A DNA stretch of 64,000 nt, taken from the NCBI GenBank assembly GCA_033030425.1, contig JAUFSD010000001.1, positions 2,356,001-2,420,000 on the forward strand. The letters run 5' to 3'. The notes under the pieces were generated by a model. It was not told the origin of the DNA and did not search any database. It saw only the letters and a program-made list of their open reading frames with translations. The position numbers and the translations under genes were made by a program. Every line of letters starts with the position of its first letter. Position 1 is the stretch's first letter. Source of the stretch: Verpa conica (taxonomy: Eukaryota; Ascomycota; Pezizomycetes; Pezizales; Morchellaceae). Of this stretch, positions 36,522-49,190 are shown in pieces.

Positions 36522-37808
36522 AACATCTATGTTCTTATTTGGTATCCGTGGGCATTGGCTACCTAGTTGCTCAGGCTATAGGCCTCATAATGCAACCTTT
36601 GTATCATATTTTTACTTTAAGTGCAGGGATGAAATGATATTGCTTTCTGTATCTCTTGCACGTTCTAGCTACGAACGCTCCGCATATATATATACATTGT
36701 CGCATAAGATGAGGCTTTCTGTCCTGTAATTGAGGCTAACACAATGTATTAGTAGAAATAACAGACCATAGTTATACATCGGGAATATAAATACCGCAAT
36801 GCTCCACACTAGTATTTAATGATCCCAGGGGTGCTTGAGTCCCAGAAGGACAGCCTGGAATTAATTTTCAGCATTCCATTCAAATTTAAAAGTTTATGTG
36901 TAGCGGAGTTTACCCCATCTTTCTTCGCGCGGTACCTGCAAACAGAAACCCCTAGTTAGTAAATATAGCTTGCCCCAGGCACCCATAGTCATCCGTAGCC
37001 ACCCGCAAGATACTCTCATGAACCAAAGCGGCTAGTCACCAGGGAAAAAAATCGTGCCCTTACATCAACCAGAACCACATAGATGCTCCCAAGAGCTTTG
37101 CGGAGACCGCATAGAAAGGTCGAACGGGGTGGATATGGATCGGGTGAGCTCCGGGACCAGCCATTTTTGATGATGTGACGCTAAGAGGGTTTTTTCTATT
37201 AGAATACTACCGTTAGTCTTCTACCTAAGAATATATTGAAATGAGTAATCGATTACCTAGAAAACGAGAATTCAAATAGAACACGAGTTCACAATTTGCT
37301 ACCAGTCTGGCTGTCAGAATCGCAGTTGAGGTTGGTGCCAAGAATATCATGAAGGTTACCCTGAGCGCTTGCGGGGTGGCCCGCACCTACAGTCGCACCT
37401 CGATATGCCGGATACCAAGAACCCAGAGGATTTCGTACGGGATAGCAAGGGATCTGGGATAGCAAATTTATTTTGTAGTAGAGAAAATGTTTTAGTCAGG
37501 GCATTTCGTACGGGACAGCAAGAGATCCGGCATAGCGAGGTACGACTGTACATATAACCCTTGAATTCATGATAAGGACTCGGGGTCTAGTGCGGAGTTC
37601 ACAGATCGATTAATTACTTGATGAATGTTATCAGCGGCACGAGCACGGATTATTTTATCCGTGAAGTATTGAGAAATGTAACCGGCTGAAGACTTCTTGC
37701 TGATTAGTACACCGATGTAGACACCCCTCTGGCCTCAATGGAAACTTATAAAGGTCTGGATATTCCGGGCTCTTTAAGACCAAAAATTCTAAAAAGAAAT
37801 ATATCACG
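36522..37808. other. AT-rich spacer with a Fot1/pogo-like MITE
   Basis: This 1.3-kb spacer has no supported gene. It contains the 159-bp inverted-repeat element at 37390-37548. The remainder shows only short frames. Confidence 0.5.
37390..37548. mobile_element. 159-bp MITE with pogo/Fot1-like TIRs and TA target duplication
   Basis: The left end reads CAGTCGCACCTCGATATGCC and the right end is its reverse complement with two mismatches. TA lies just outside both ends (37388-37389 and 37549-37550). The CAGTCG-ACCTCG style of terminus is like that of fungal pogo/Fot1 elements (established knowledge, matched by eye). Inside are two imperfect direct copies of a segment starting ATTTCGTACGGGA (about 37,430 and 37,503). 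There is no coding capacity. Confidence 0.85.
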
Positions 37809-38313
37809 ATGTCGCTTGTACAATTTCCAAACGAAATACTTCTCATCATTGGGGGGGAACTCGGCCCGAGAGACCTCAACTCGTTCCTTCGGACCAACCG
37901 GCATCTCAGTTATCTTCTCACCCCACTTCTCCATGAGTTTGCCGTACTAGACAAAGACGGTAGCCCTGCACTCCCCTGGGCAGTTCAGCATGGATATGCA
38001 CCACTAGTCAAGCTATTGTTGGAAAAAGGGAAAGACGTTGAATACAGGGATACTGGCGGACGTTTCCCTATCGGATCTGCACTTCATTGGGCTGCACACT
38101 ACGGTAAAGTTACGGTAATTAGGCAGCTACTAGATATGGGAGTCGAGGTCTCTCTCAAAGATAGGACTGGAGATAGTGCTCTTTCCTGGGCTGTTCGGAC
38201 GAAACAGGATGCGGTGGTTGCGTTGCTATTGGAAATGGGGGCTGGTGTCCAAGGAGGACAAGGAGGCGCTTCACTGGGCAAAAAACAGAGCTGAAGAACT
38301 GATTGAAGAGTGA
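37809..38313 (+). pseudogene. Short F-box/ankyrin-repeat gene with an apparent frameshift
   Basis: The ATG at 37809 opens MSLVQFPNEILLIIGGELGP, an F-box-like start (NEILL...LRTNRHLSYLLTPLL) often found before ankyrin arrays in fungi. Three ankyrin-like repeats follow: SPALPWAVQHGYAPLVKLLL, then SALHWAAHYGKVTVIRQLL, then SALSWAVRTKQDAVVALLL. The frame then becomes glycine-rich (GVQGGQGGASLGKK) and stops at 38292-38294. From about 38,246 the next frame reads SKEDKEALHWAKNRAEELIE and stops at 38311-38313, which looks like the real ankyrin C-terminus after a 1-nt shift. The gene may be a recent pseudogene or carry a sequence error. Fungal F-box/ankyrin families are large and variable. Expression and function are unknown. 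Confidence 0.6.
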
Positions 38314-41300
38314 CGTGGATACCAACTGTTCCCCAATTTCCTGAGGATTTCAGTATCAAAAAGGATGGGGTCATATTAGGAGCGGATCTCACAATAGGAG
38401 CCCTCAGGGATTAGTGCATGGGAATTATATAGGGTTTTCCACGGGATTATCGATGAACAAGCTACTCGAGACGGCAGCATGCACCAGTACCACTGGCAGC
38501 CATTACGGGCAGTTTCCCGAGTTTCTAAAGTCATATTTAATATTTTAGTCTGTTTGTCTATGAATACAGGTTTTTATTTGTGGATACATGTAACTAAAGG
38601 ATCTGTATTGACTCTAGAAGATATTGAACCCCTCCAATGTAATACATTACTCGCCAAACCATGAATCCGAAAGTTTAACTCCTCATTGAACCAACCTCAA
38701 CATAATCCACTGTAGTGAATTTTCTTTCCTTAATCACTCGAAGGAAACAAGAAACATAAAACAAATTCCCTTTGAAGTAATGAAACCTATGCCGCCAAAG
38801 GAAGGAGGTATCGTTTCTCCGTCAACTCCATTACAAGTCTGATTTATTTTCAGTGGCTGTGCCAACCCATGATAAGAATTAAAAGTAAAATAATTCAACT
38901 TGATATTAGTCCTGAATGGTTCTCTGAATCATACAACAAGCAGTTAGTAGTATTTCGGGAAAGACCTTGCGGGGATAGTGCTCACGATAAAACTATCCAA
39001 CCCCATCTCAAAAAGCTCTACGGCAACACCTTCACCGCCAGGGTGCTCAACGGCTAAGGCGATATTAGTAATTCGTTTATGGATTAAATATAGTATATAA
39101 CTTACGAGAAAGAGGGTTCTTGACAACTATCGACCAAATTACTAATTAGCGAACATGCCACACCCTAACACCCGGACCTCCTGGAAACAAACCAAATTCC
39201 ACATAAAGATTCACATATATCTGATGCAGCACAACCCGAAGGTTATTCATTTTCACATCTGTCAACAGAACAAACTTGAGATTTGTTGGTGTTTCATAGT
39301 AGTGAAGCTTGTAGGCGCCTGTCCGATAGGATATGAATGAGTCCTCACTAGCTATCGCGTACAAGTATCAGTAATGACAGGAAGCGGCGTGTTCATAATG
39401 GTATTTGGGTGACTAACGGTCCTGAGAGCTTCCGCACCATATTCCGCAGTGAGAATACGACACCAAATATCAACTTTGCATCATCCTGGACGCTCAACCG
39501 TCCACCTGGCCGGCTAGGGTTTGTATCATTATTCCGTAACAGTGTAGAACCTGCAGATGAGCGCTTATCGGCCGTAAGGGAGGCAGGTGAATCCGCTACC
39601 GTGGAACCAGTGGCAGACGTAGGTCGAAACTTATCCCGTTGATGCCATTGCTTGATGTAGATGCATTCGCCTACAAGATAGCTTTATGGTCAGCAACACC
39701 TCAGACAACAATAGAATATAAAGAAGAACCTGAGACTCACAATGCCTGTCGAAGATGTAGAAGGAGTAGATTGTCATGGTGGCCTTAGCACCTCGCGATG
39801 ATGAGGGGGAAGAGTTGTTCAGATGCTATTGCTTCCCTAGCCCTAATCCCAGCTCACATCAGAATGCGACTGCCAAGCCATTGATGTCACCTGATCAGCT
39901 GCACCGCTGATCACTCAAGCTATGCTACTTAACAGGGCTAACTAAGGCAATAATGCATTCTTTCTCTAATTAGTGGGCTTCCATCCCAGCGAGCTTTTAC
40001 AATGAAACAGAGACCAAAACACCAGAATAAGCGTAACCGTATAGAGCCCATAGGTAGTCATGATCTTATACGGAAGGAATTTACTCAAGGTCCCGAGGGC
40101 AACTACACTTTCCACCCTAACAGAACACGCGTAAAGTGATCTCATGCTAGCTACATTTTTATTGAAATGTATTATACTACTGGCATATTTGTGACTAAAA
40201 AAAATATATCTAACACTTGTATATATGTTTCTTAGACTATCCAGAGCTGTTCCCCGGACAATCGTTTGTGTATAGCCACCCCTAATAGCCTAGTACTATT
40301 AGAATAGTGACCTGGCACACGGCATTCGGAGGAGTAGATTGGTGTGGTCATGGGAGTCAAGAACTTCCAATTGAAATATAAGCAGAGCCGAAAAACGACC
40401 CCGTTGGTCCGGGCCCAGCGGCAGCGAGCTGGTGGGGATAGAATTCCCAGCTCCTAAGTCATCCTGCTCAAAGCAGACTCGAAGTAGAGGAGCGAGATCC
40501 AATAGCCCCCAATCTTTCGAACATTCATGAAAGCCCTGACAGAGAATTCAATTTTTTAGGCTACTACAAAATAATTGCTTTTCAGACCATGCGCATTTAG
40601 TTATTCATTACTAGCGAGCGACCATCTGTATTTTGATCTCCGGACCTTAATATCCAATGAAATTAACATGACTTGTACTTTTTAATAATCCATCACGAAA
40701 TCTTATTTAACCCAAAAAAATATTACCTGCCCTGAGTACCTGGCTTGAGAGTGGATAACTTATTCTCTCGGTAAAAGACCTCCCCTTCTAGCAGAGTGGT
40801 ACCACTCACCCCCCAACATTTTCAACAATCGGTTAATTTATAAGATTAGCCCCTTTCTCCACTAAGATATACTATCCTGTAGTTTTCTCTGGGATATTTA
40901 TTCCGCTTACATAGCCAGCGATGGCTACAGAGGTATTTTTGTGATTTTCACCCGTCATTTCAAGCTGTATCATAGCTCTTCACAGATATGGGGCTTGGGG
41001 TCTTCCACACAACTACATGTAATACAGGTTTTGTTGTGGTAGCTTGAAGAACAAAAGTCCCCCTGAGGAATATCTTACTGGAAATCAGAACGGCTACGAA
41101 AGATGGTATGTAGTACTAATTTACTATCTTCGACTTTACCTCACTAATACATGATATATATTACTCCACAACGCTTCAACAGTGCTCTTGAGGTCCCCTA
41201 TTCTCTTTCTGAATTATCTAGATTGAAGATGAGGTGAAGGTGAAGGTGAAGGGGGATGGTGCCTGAAGATACCAAGGATGAGAGATATTTCCGGAGCGGG

Positions 41301-41984
41301 ATTGACGCACGCTAGCTGAGGTTGTGTTGCCATACTGGAGTACCGCCGCAAATCAATAGGCATACTAGAGTAGCGGCGAAAACTAGGGGCCGCCAGGAGT
41401 GGTTCAAAGAGAATCCATAATCGGCTCTAGTTATATTTATTATTCTTTGGAACGGTTAACTAAGCCTAAATTATACAATTAACTGCCATGGTAAGACACA
41501 ATGATGATGATAAACGAATTATCCCAGTTGCCGATCAATAAACTAAGGAGTTGATTTACCGACTATGTTCATACAATATCATATGACATTAGAGGTGCAC
41601 TAAACGTCAATTTGACGATTAGTTCAATCTCGTAGTATCTTGGGCCTGAGGATTGAAAAGATGTATGTTGATACAGGTATCTATTGAACCGAAGCAAATA
41701 AAATGGTTTATATATATATATAGTCATGATACATGTCTACATGTATCTTTCCAGTCTCATTCTTAAAAGATTATTACACAATTCTTATCTACGGTCAGCA
41801 TTTCCGACGACATGACTACTCCACAATGTGTCATTGAAACCTTTAGTACATACTAGTACATATAGGTAGCTTAAACCCCAAGCTAGTTCTTACGGTCATG
41901 GTGTGATAAATAGCCAGCCATCCCCCCCCAATTCCCCTTGTTTTTCACCAATGCCGGCCAATTTCTTATCCGGAAATTATTATC
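38314..41984. other. Gene-poor AT-rich region
   Basis: This 3.7-kb stretch has no recognisable gene. Short frames such as the one near 39,409-39,642 are moderately gene-like in composition but match nothing I know and have no clear continuation. A 30-bp imperfect duplication lies at 41331-41389. The last ~150 bp contain the ENA promoter and leader. Confidence 0.5.
41331..41389. repeat. Imperfect 30-bp tandem duplication
   Basis: CATACTGGAGTACCGCCGC at 41331 is followed 30 bases later by CATACTAGAGTAGCGGCG. About two thirds of positions match. It is non-coding. Confidence 0.5.
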
Positions 41985-44900
41985 ATGTCAAATAAAGAAT
42001 CCGGGGTTGCAGCTCCAACGTTTACCAGACCACCATATCAACTCTCTGTCGAGCAGGTTGCGGATGAACAAGACGTAAGCATAGAAACTGGTCTACCTCC
42101 GGCGGAAGCAGTCCAGCGGCTGGTAAAATATGGCAATAATCAGCTGGACGGAGGAGAAGGAGTTCCAGTTTGGAAGGTCTTTATCAAGCAAGTTAGCAAT
42201 GCTATGTAAGTTCTACATATTTCTTCTCCATCTTATACACCAGTTGCAGTTAAATAGGGGTAGCCGAAGATCGTAAAAGAGTTATTGAAAGATGGTCTGG
42301 GGTAGTTTAACAACCTCGGCCAATCAGAAACCTTAACACGTTCTTTGGTCCCTCTTAAACCAATACTGTTAAATAGTCACTACTTTTTAGAGCTAGAATA
42401 TTAATTCTACTATTTACTGATACTTCCTAGGATATTGTAAGCCTCCTTGTTGGATCTTATCTAAATTACGATATGATATACTTACTACGAGTTAGGGTTC
42501 TTATATTGGCAATGTGTCTATCTTATGCCGTTAAAGACTGGATTGAGGGTGGTGTAATCACTGCAGTTATCGTTCTAAACGTTACTATTGGGTTTTTTCA
42601 GGAATACAGAGCGTTTGTTCCTACAAATCCTTTAACTAGAAGACCAAGGACTAATTACAGGCAGTGAAAAAACAATGGACTCATTACGAAATCTTTCAAG
42701 TCCCACGGCTACTGTTCTGAGAGATGGAAACATCGATCATATACCAAGCCTTACTGTGGTACCTGGCGATATCGTTGAGCTAAAGACAGGAGATGTCGTT
42801 CCTGCAGATCTCAGACTTTTTGAAGTAATGAATTTCGAAACAGATGAGGCTTTGCTCACTGGAGAATCACTTCCTGTTCATAAAGATTCGGATGTCTTTC
42901 TTGAATCTGTGCTTGGAGTTGGAGACCGTATAAACATAGCTTTTTCATCTTCAACGGTCACAAAGGGGCGTGCTCGTGGTATTGTAATTGGAACTGGAAT
43001 GAGCACCGAAATTGGAGCGATCGCAGGAGCTCTTGCTAACAAAACCAAACACCCAAGTCGGTCATTATCCCGGAAGAAACATGGGACTCTTCAACCTATT
43101 AAAGGGGCAACCCTTAAAACTTGGGACGCGATCGGGAAGTTCCTTGGCCTTACAGTAGGGACCCCATTACAGAGGAAATTATCTAAATTAGCATATATAC
43201 TTCTGGGGTGCGCTGTTCTACTTGCTCTCATTGTCTTTGGGGTAAACAAGTTCAAGATTAACCATGAAGTTATTATTTATGCCATCTCACTTGGTACCCA
43301 CCTCCCATCATACTTTGAACTCTATGACCTGCTAATACCTCTATAGGAATTTCGATTATCCCCGAGTCATTGATTGCTGTCTTGACTATAACAATGGCCA
43401 TCGGTATGAAGAGGATGGTCGCCCGGAAAGTTATTGTACGCAAGCTTGATGCCCTTGAGGCCCTTGGAGGGGTCACTAACATTTGTTCCGATAAAACCGG
43501 AACATTGACGCAAGGCAAGATGGTGACGCGGAAAGCTTGGATCCCTGGCATTGGCATCTATAGTGTTGACCGTACTGAGGAAGCTACCGACCCAACTTCA
43601 GGCACGATTCGCCTCGATCCTATAATTAACAATAAACCCGACCAAGATGGGCAGAGGCATGACAGCGCAAGCCCTGGGCTACAGTTGAAATTTGCAGAAA
43701 ATACCAAGCCATCTTCTTCTAGAATAGGCGAGTCTATAGTAGATGAGTCGGCTATAATGGACGATATTGCTGAAGGCACTGTTCCAGAGGTATGTGGGGA
43801 ATTAGAAGCATTTTTATATTCTTCTGCCCTTTGCAATCTGGCAACGGTGCGGTTTGATGAGCAAAAGGCAAAGTGGCAAGCTACTGGCGACCCAACTGAG
43901 GTATGTAGGATTAATGCACTTTTAACTCTAAACATGAATGCTAGCTATGGTGGCTTCTTGAAACTAAATGTTTGCAGATTGCTCTCCAAGTGTTTGCTCA
44001 CCGGTTCGGCTATGGGAAGAGGAGGCTCATCGCAGAGGGATGGCAACAATTTGGGGAATACCCTTTCGATAGCGATGTCAAAAGAATGTCTGTTGTTTTC
44101 CAGGAGCCTAGCCTTGGGAGGTATATCATTTTCGCAAAAGGGGCCGTCGAGCGAATAATTGATCTTTGCACCAATATCGGGTTTGGAGGATGCAAGAAAC
44201 CAATAACGGAGGAAATAAGAGCTGAGGTTCTTAGCCAGATGTCACTCCTAGCTGATCAGGGACTGGTAATTTTTTCAAGTACCATAGAATTTTATATCAA
44301 CTAACATCTTCTTAATAGCGGGTTCTTGCCATTGCTCGCCGCGTCGTAGATGATCCACCCAAATCTTGGGAAGATTTTGACCGAAGTCAAATTGAGCAAG
44401 ATCTCACACTGATAGGACTCGCCGGATTATACGATCCGCCTCGCCTTGAAACCAAAGATGCTATTAAGGAATGCAGTCAAGCCGGGATTCAAGTACATAT
44501 GTTGACCGGAGATCACCCTGGGACTGCTAGTGCTATTGCCCGCGAGATAGGAATCATTCCACGAAACTTTGGGGCACTTTCTGCAGATGTTGCACAAAGC
44601 ATGGTTAAGACTGCAGCTGAATTCGACGCCCTCACTAATACAGAGATTGATTCTCTGCCTGCACTCCCCTTTGTCATCGCCAGGTGCGCACCTGATACTA
44701 AGGTACGTATGATTGATGCTCTTCATCGAAGAGGTCGATATGCGGCTATGACTGGTGATGGTGTGAACGATTCCCCCAGCTTGAAGAGAGCAGATGTTGG
44801 GATTGCCATGGGTCTTGGAGGGTCTGATGTTGCCAAAGATGCGTCTGATATTGTTCTCACCGACGATAATTTTGCAAGTATTGTACATGCTGTTGAAGAA

Positions 44901-45938
44901 GGCAGGAGAATGTTTGACAATATCCAGAAGGTAGACCCCAGCAAAGAGCCTTAATATTCAGCTTTAGCTAACAGATAGATATAGTTTATTCTTCATCTTC
45001 TCGTTTCCAACGTTGGAGAGGTCATTCTCTTAATTTTTGGTCTCGGATTTCGGGACATAAATAGTCTTTCTGTGTTTCCACTTTCCCCGCTCGAGATCCT
45101 TTGGATAAACATGCTCACAAGCTCCTTGCCTGCCTTTGGCTTAGGTTTAGAAGAAGCTGCTTCTGATATCATGCAGCGAGATCCACAGGACTCCAAGAGA
45201 GGTGTATTCACAGTCCAAATCTTAGTTGATATGCTTGTGTATGGGGTCATTATGGGTGTTTGTTGCCTATCCACATTCACCATCATAGTTTATGGTGTGG
45301 GAGACGGAAGTCTTGGAGAGAGCTGTAATTCGCGTTATTCTGAGGCCTGTGAACTTGTGTTTAAGGCAAGAGCAGCTGTGTTCGTAGAGATCACTTGGCT
45401 GATTCTAGTATCTGCCTGGGAGTTTAAGAGCATCCGTCGGAGTATGTTTAGGCTTGATCCTTATCAAACCAAGCACAATTTTCCATTTTTCAGAGACGTA
45501 AGTATTAAATTCCAGACCCTCTCAGTTGTGATATTATAAAACTAATTAGACAACACTTTACTATAGATTTATGCTAATAAATTTCTCTTCTGGTCGGTTG
45601 TTGGATGTGCCCTTTCCGTATTCCCAGTCGTGTACATACCGACCCTAAATACGCGTGTTTTCAAGCATCAGGCTCTTACATGGGAATGGGCACTATCACT
45701 TAGTTCTATACCAATATTTATATTTGGAGTTGAATCTTGGAAGTTCACAAAGCGCCACTTGGGTCTCTTCAATGGTGGTGTATCAGACAGGGTCAGGAAA
45801 GACGCTTCGTTGAGCCTACATCAAGGTTTTTTCCCAGAGGAAACTCCCGAGAGAAGCCGGAGACTTTCGGGTTTACGAATGTCATGGACAAGGAAACGGT
45901 CTTCTGTAGGTACCGCTGAAGCTATCGAGATGGCTTAA
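41985..45938 (+). CDS. ENA: P-type Na+/Li+ (K+) efflux ATPase, ENA type (class IID)
   Basis: A plasma-membrane pump giving salt and alkaline-pH tolerance. The ATG at 41985 begins MSNKESGVAAPTFTRPPYQL. After exon 1 (QVSNAM) an unusually long intron (about 42,207-42,495) precedes the membrane exon VLILAMCLSYAVKDWIEGGV. Then come EYRAEKTMDSLRNLSSPTA, the actuator motif (TDEALLTGESLPVHKD), helix 4 (GISIIPESLIAVLTITMAIG, with the IPES of ENA pumps), the phosphorylation site (CSDKTGTLTQGKMV) and the nucleotide domain. MLTGDHPGTASAIAREIGII and the hinge MTGDGVNDSPSLKRADVG follow, then six C-terminal helices including LEILWINMLTSSLPAFGLGL. A final exon ends GTAEAIEMA. Every catalytic motif is intact. 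About seven introns; exon joins checked by eye keep frame. Confidence 0.94.
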
Positions 45939-46596
45939 ACCCTACGGAGCTATATATAAGGATGTTGATCACTTTGATTTATGGCTACTTTTGTATGAAC
46001 ATATTTATTCTACAGAGTTTAGTTTCACTTTACATCTATGGAAGATGTTTTATGTTGTTTATGTTGTTTTTTAAGTTTAGGTTATATTTGAATTAGTAGA
46101 TGCAAATCAAATCTAAGTCAATCCGGCCCCAACTCTCATGTTCACCAAGCCTATATCTAAATATTCACCCTGATTAACTCGAATTCCACAGTATCATTAG
46201 GAATTATTCTAGGCGTATGATGCATGCTACGAATAAATAAACTAATTAATCATAAATACGTATGAAGCTACGATAGCTACATATACTTAAAGAATCAAGC
46301 ACATCAGATTACAGTGTCAGATCATAATATATCACTCGTGGTAGAAGGCCAAGCCTCCGACATCATAGACCTAAATTTATGCCGCTATTATAGTTTATAC
46401 TCTAACACAACCTTCAATTTATCTCGAGTGATAGTAGGTGATTTACGATCTCAAATTTTGCACCTAATTAGTTGCTTTTTAAATTCCTATAAAAGTCAAA
46501 GCAATAAATTCAGAAATTACGGAGGTGCTTCCCTCACTAACTTTCCCCAAAAAGATTTATTTTATTTATTTGACTCACAATGTTCACAATCTACAT
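45939..46596. terminator. Convergent 3' spacer (ENA / threonyl-tRNA synthetase)
   Basis: This 0.66-kb AT-rich stretch lies between the 3' ends of two converging genes. The 96-residue frame at 46,314-46,604 is low-complexity and overlaps the synthetase end, so it is not called. Poly(A) signals are expected here but cannot be placed with certainty. Confidence 0.5.
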
Positions 46597-49190
46597 TCAA
46601 ATAGAGTTGACAGCTCTCCTCTCGTCCCTAAGTTTGCAAATTTTTTCCAAGGCCTCTTCAACTGGGATAAGCTCTCCCTTCGCCTGGGTCTCTTTATCAT
46701 CCCTGTTCCTAATATTAACTGTCCTTGTATCCTGTTCCGCAGCTCCAACAACTGATTTAAGTACCAAAATATTAACACCTTGCGTAAGAGTCTAAGCAAT
46801 AGAAAGAGACTAAATACGTACCGAAGATAAAGTTGTACTGGTGCAGTTGTCCATTCCTGATCTTCTTCGGCATCGTGTTCGGACCGATATCAATATCCAC
46901 ATGCATCAGCTTGGCCCTAAACATTGTCTGGAGCTCTAATACATAGTCATTTGCAGCTACCATAACTGGGATGATGAGGATCTGCCTTGGGCTTAACCAG
47001 AAAGGCCACTTTCCGGCAAAATGCTCAGTCAAGATGGCGATGAAACGCTCGACACTTCCGAAGATAGCCCTGTGAATCATGACAGGTCTCTTGTAGTGTG
47101 AAACTTCCTCGTTTCCATCACCACCCTTTTCCTTGATGACTTCGCCAGTGTTATACTCGAGTTTGAATCGCTGTGGGAGCTGGAAGTCGAGCTGAATAGT
47201 AGCACACTGGTGGTCACGGCGAAGAGCGTCGGATATCGTGATGTCGATCTTTGGGCCGTAGAAAGCTCCATCACCAGGGTTAAGTTCCCATTGTCCTCCA
47301 CCAGCAGCAGTAAATTCCTGAAGAGCAGTCCTCAATTGACTTTCCGCAAGATCCCAAGTCTCAATCTCACCGACATACTTTTCGGGGCGGGTAGATAGCT
47401 TAAGCTTAAATGTGAACCCAAGCAGGCCATAAACGTGCTTCAGGAAATCGAAAAGCCCATGAATCTCTTGCCCCACCTGGTCCTCGGTACAGAAAATATG
47501 GGTATCATCTTGCTGGAATCTTCTTACTCTAGTCAATCCAGTAAGAGCACCAGAGAACTCGTTACGATGGATAACTCCGAAATCAGCAACTCGCCATGGG
47601 AGCTCACGATAACTCCTCTCGCGATGTCCAAATAACAAACAATGGCCAGGGCAATTCATGGGCTTGAGACCAAACTTGTCCTTCTCAACCTCAAAGGTAA
47701 ACATATTCTCCTGGTAGTTCTGCCAATGCCCACTGGTTTCCCAGAGCTTCGAATTGTACATATTTGGGGTGATAACCTCCTCATATCCACGCTTCCAGTA
47801 TTCTGAGCGGAGGAACTCGACAAGGGTGTTATAGATCCTTGCTCCATGAGGGAGGAAGAAGCAAGATCCCGGGGAAAGCTCGTGGAAGAAGAATAGTTCC
47901 TGCTCCTTTCCGATCTTACGATGATCACGCTTTGCAGCCTCCTCAAGCATCTTCTTATGTTCATCCATCTGTTTCTTATCAGGGAAACTAACACCGTAGA
48001 TGCGTTGCAGCGAATCATTTGTGGCATCGCCGAGAAAGTAAGACGAGGAGTTCTATGGGTAGCTAGTAAGCACACACATGGTAAAAATAACCCTAAGGAC
48101 ATAAACCCTACCTTCATGACCTGGAACGCCTTTATCCTGCCAGTATGTGGGACATGAGGTCCAAGACACAAATCGATCAATGGCCCACATCTATATACGG
48201 TGGTGGTGGTACCATCTGGAACTTTCGACCCAATCAAGACCTGTTTGAACTTGTTGTGCTTAAACATCTCCAGCAAATTCTCCTTCGAAACTACCAAGCG
48301 CTCAAAGGGCTGCTTCTCCTTGATTGCTTTTTGCGCAATTGTCTCGAGAGGCTTGTAATCCGCAGCAGTGACAGTCTCACCCTCACCAAGCCCCATTTCG
48401 TAGAAGAAACCATCATCTGTCGGGGGGCCGAGGCAAAGGTGGCATCCGAACCTACGCTCAGCAGCTTCACCAAGAACGTGGGCAGAAGAATGCCAGAAAA
48501 CCCGCTTTCCTATTGAAACCATTGAGCCTCTACAGCATACTATGTGATGAGTCACAGCTAGGAGAACCGACCTTCTGGGTTATCAAAGTCAAGCAATTCC
48601 AAAGAACATGACTTTTCCAACGGTCTCTCGATATCCCACAAAAGACCATCGACCCTAGAAATAACAGTCTTCTCGAAAAGGCTCTTTGCTATGTTACGGG
48701 CAATTTCGGCGGGGGTAGTTTCCCAGGACTTTCCGGCAACAATGGAGCCGTTGGGTAAGGTAACGGTGATTTCCTCACGAGGTTTTGCTATACAAGAAAA
48801 GGGTCAGATGACTCAATACACCACGAGAGGTAGAACCAAACGTGAATTGTATACCAGCGACTTCGGCGTCATACTCCGCCTTCAACTTCTCGAATAACTG
48901 GATTCTGTGGGGAATGAAATCTGGAGTAGGATCGAGCTAAATACCAAATAAAAGAGAAAAAAAAGAGAAAAAACCCAGACAGTCAGTTAAATTTTCTGAA
49001 TGGAACCCAAACCCAGAAGCTAGGTAAATACCTCCAGTGGTGTAGTAACGGCAGGTCCCTTTGCTGCAGCCTTCTTCGCCTTCTTCTCGCCTTTGGGCTT
49101 GACTTCTGTAGGTTTTGATTCGGGATTCGAGGCATCTCCGCCAAGAGTAGCGTTCTTAACGCTCTCGACGAGCTCCGCTGCTTTATCCAT
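46597..49190 (-). CDS. THS1: Threonyl-tRNA synthetase, cytosolic type
   Basis: The enzyme charges tRNA-Thr. The ATG at 49188-49190 opens [18 protein letters not shown] and a Lys/Ala-rich eukaryotic extension. A TGS-like domain follows ([32 protein letters not shown]). The editing domain has [10 protein letters not shown] (HxxxH) and DLCLGPHVP. The class II core shows [12 protein letters not shown] (zinc Cys), motif 2 region [20 protein letters not shown] with [21 protein letters not shown], and motif 3 [20 protein letters not shown]. The anticodon domain starts [14 protein letters not shown]. An intron (donor in GTACGTAT) leads to the last exon, [20 protein letters not shown], ending RAVNSI (stop at 46597-46599). 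All catalytic motifs are present. No mitochondrial presequence is evident on this start, though an upstream alternative start cannot be ruled out. Confidence 0.95.

Noticed and set aside
39892..39913. Inverted repeat TGATCAGC / GCTGATCA
   Set aside because: An 8-bp stem alone is easily due to chance; no flanking duplication or transcript signal.
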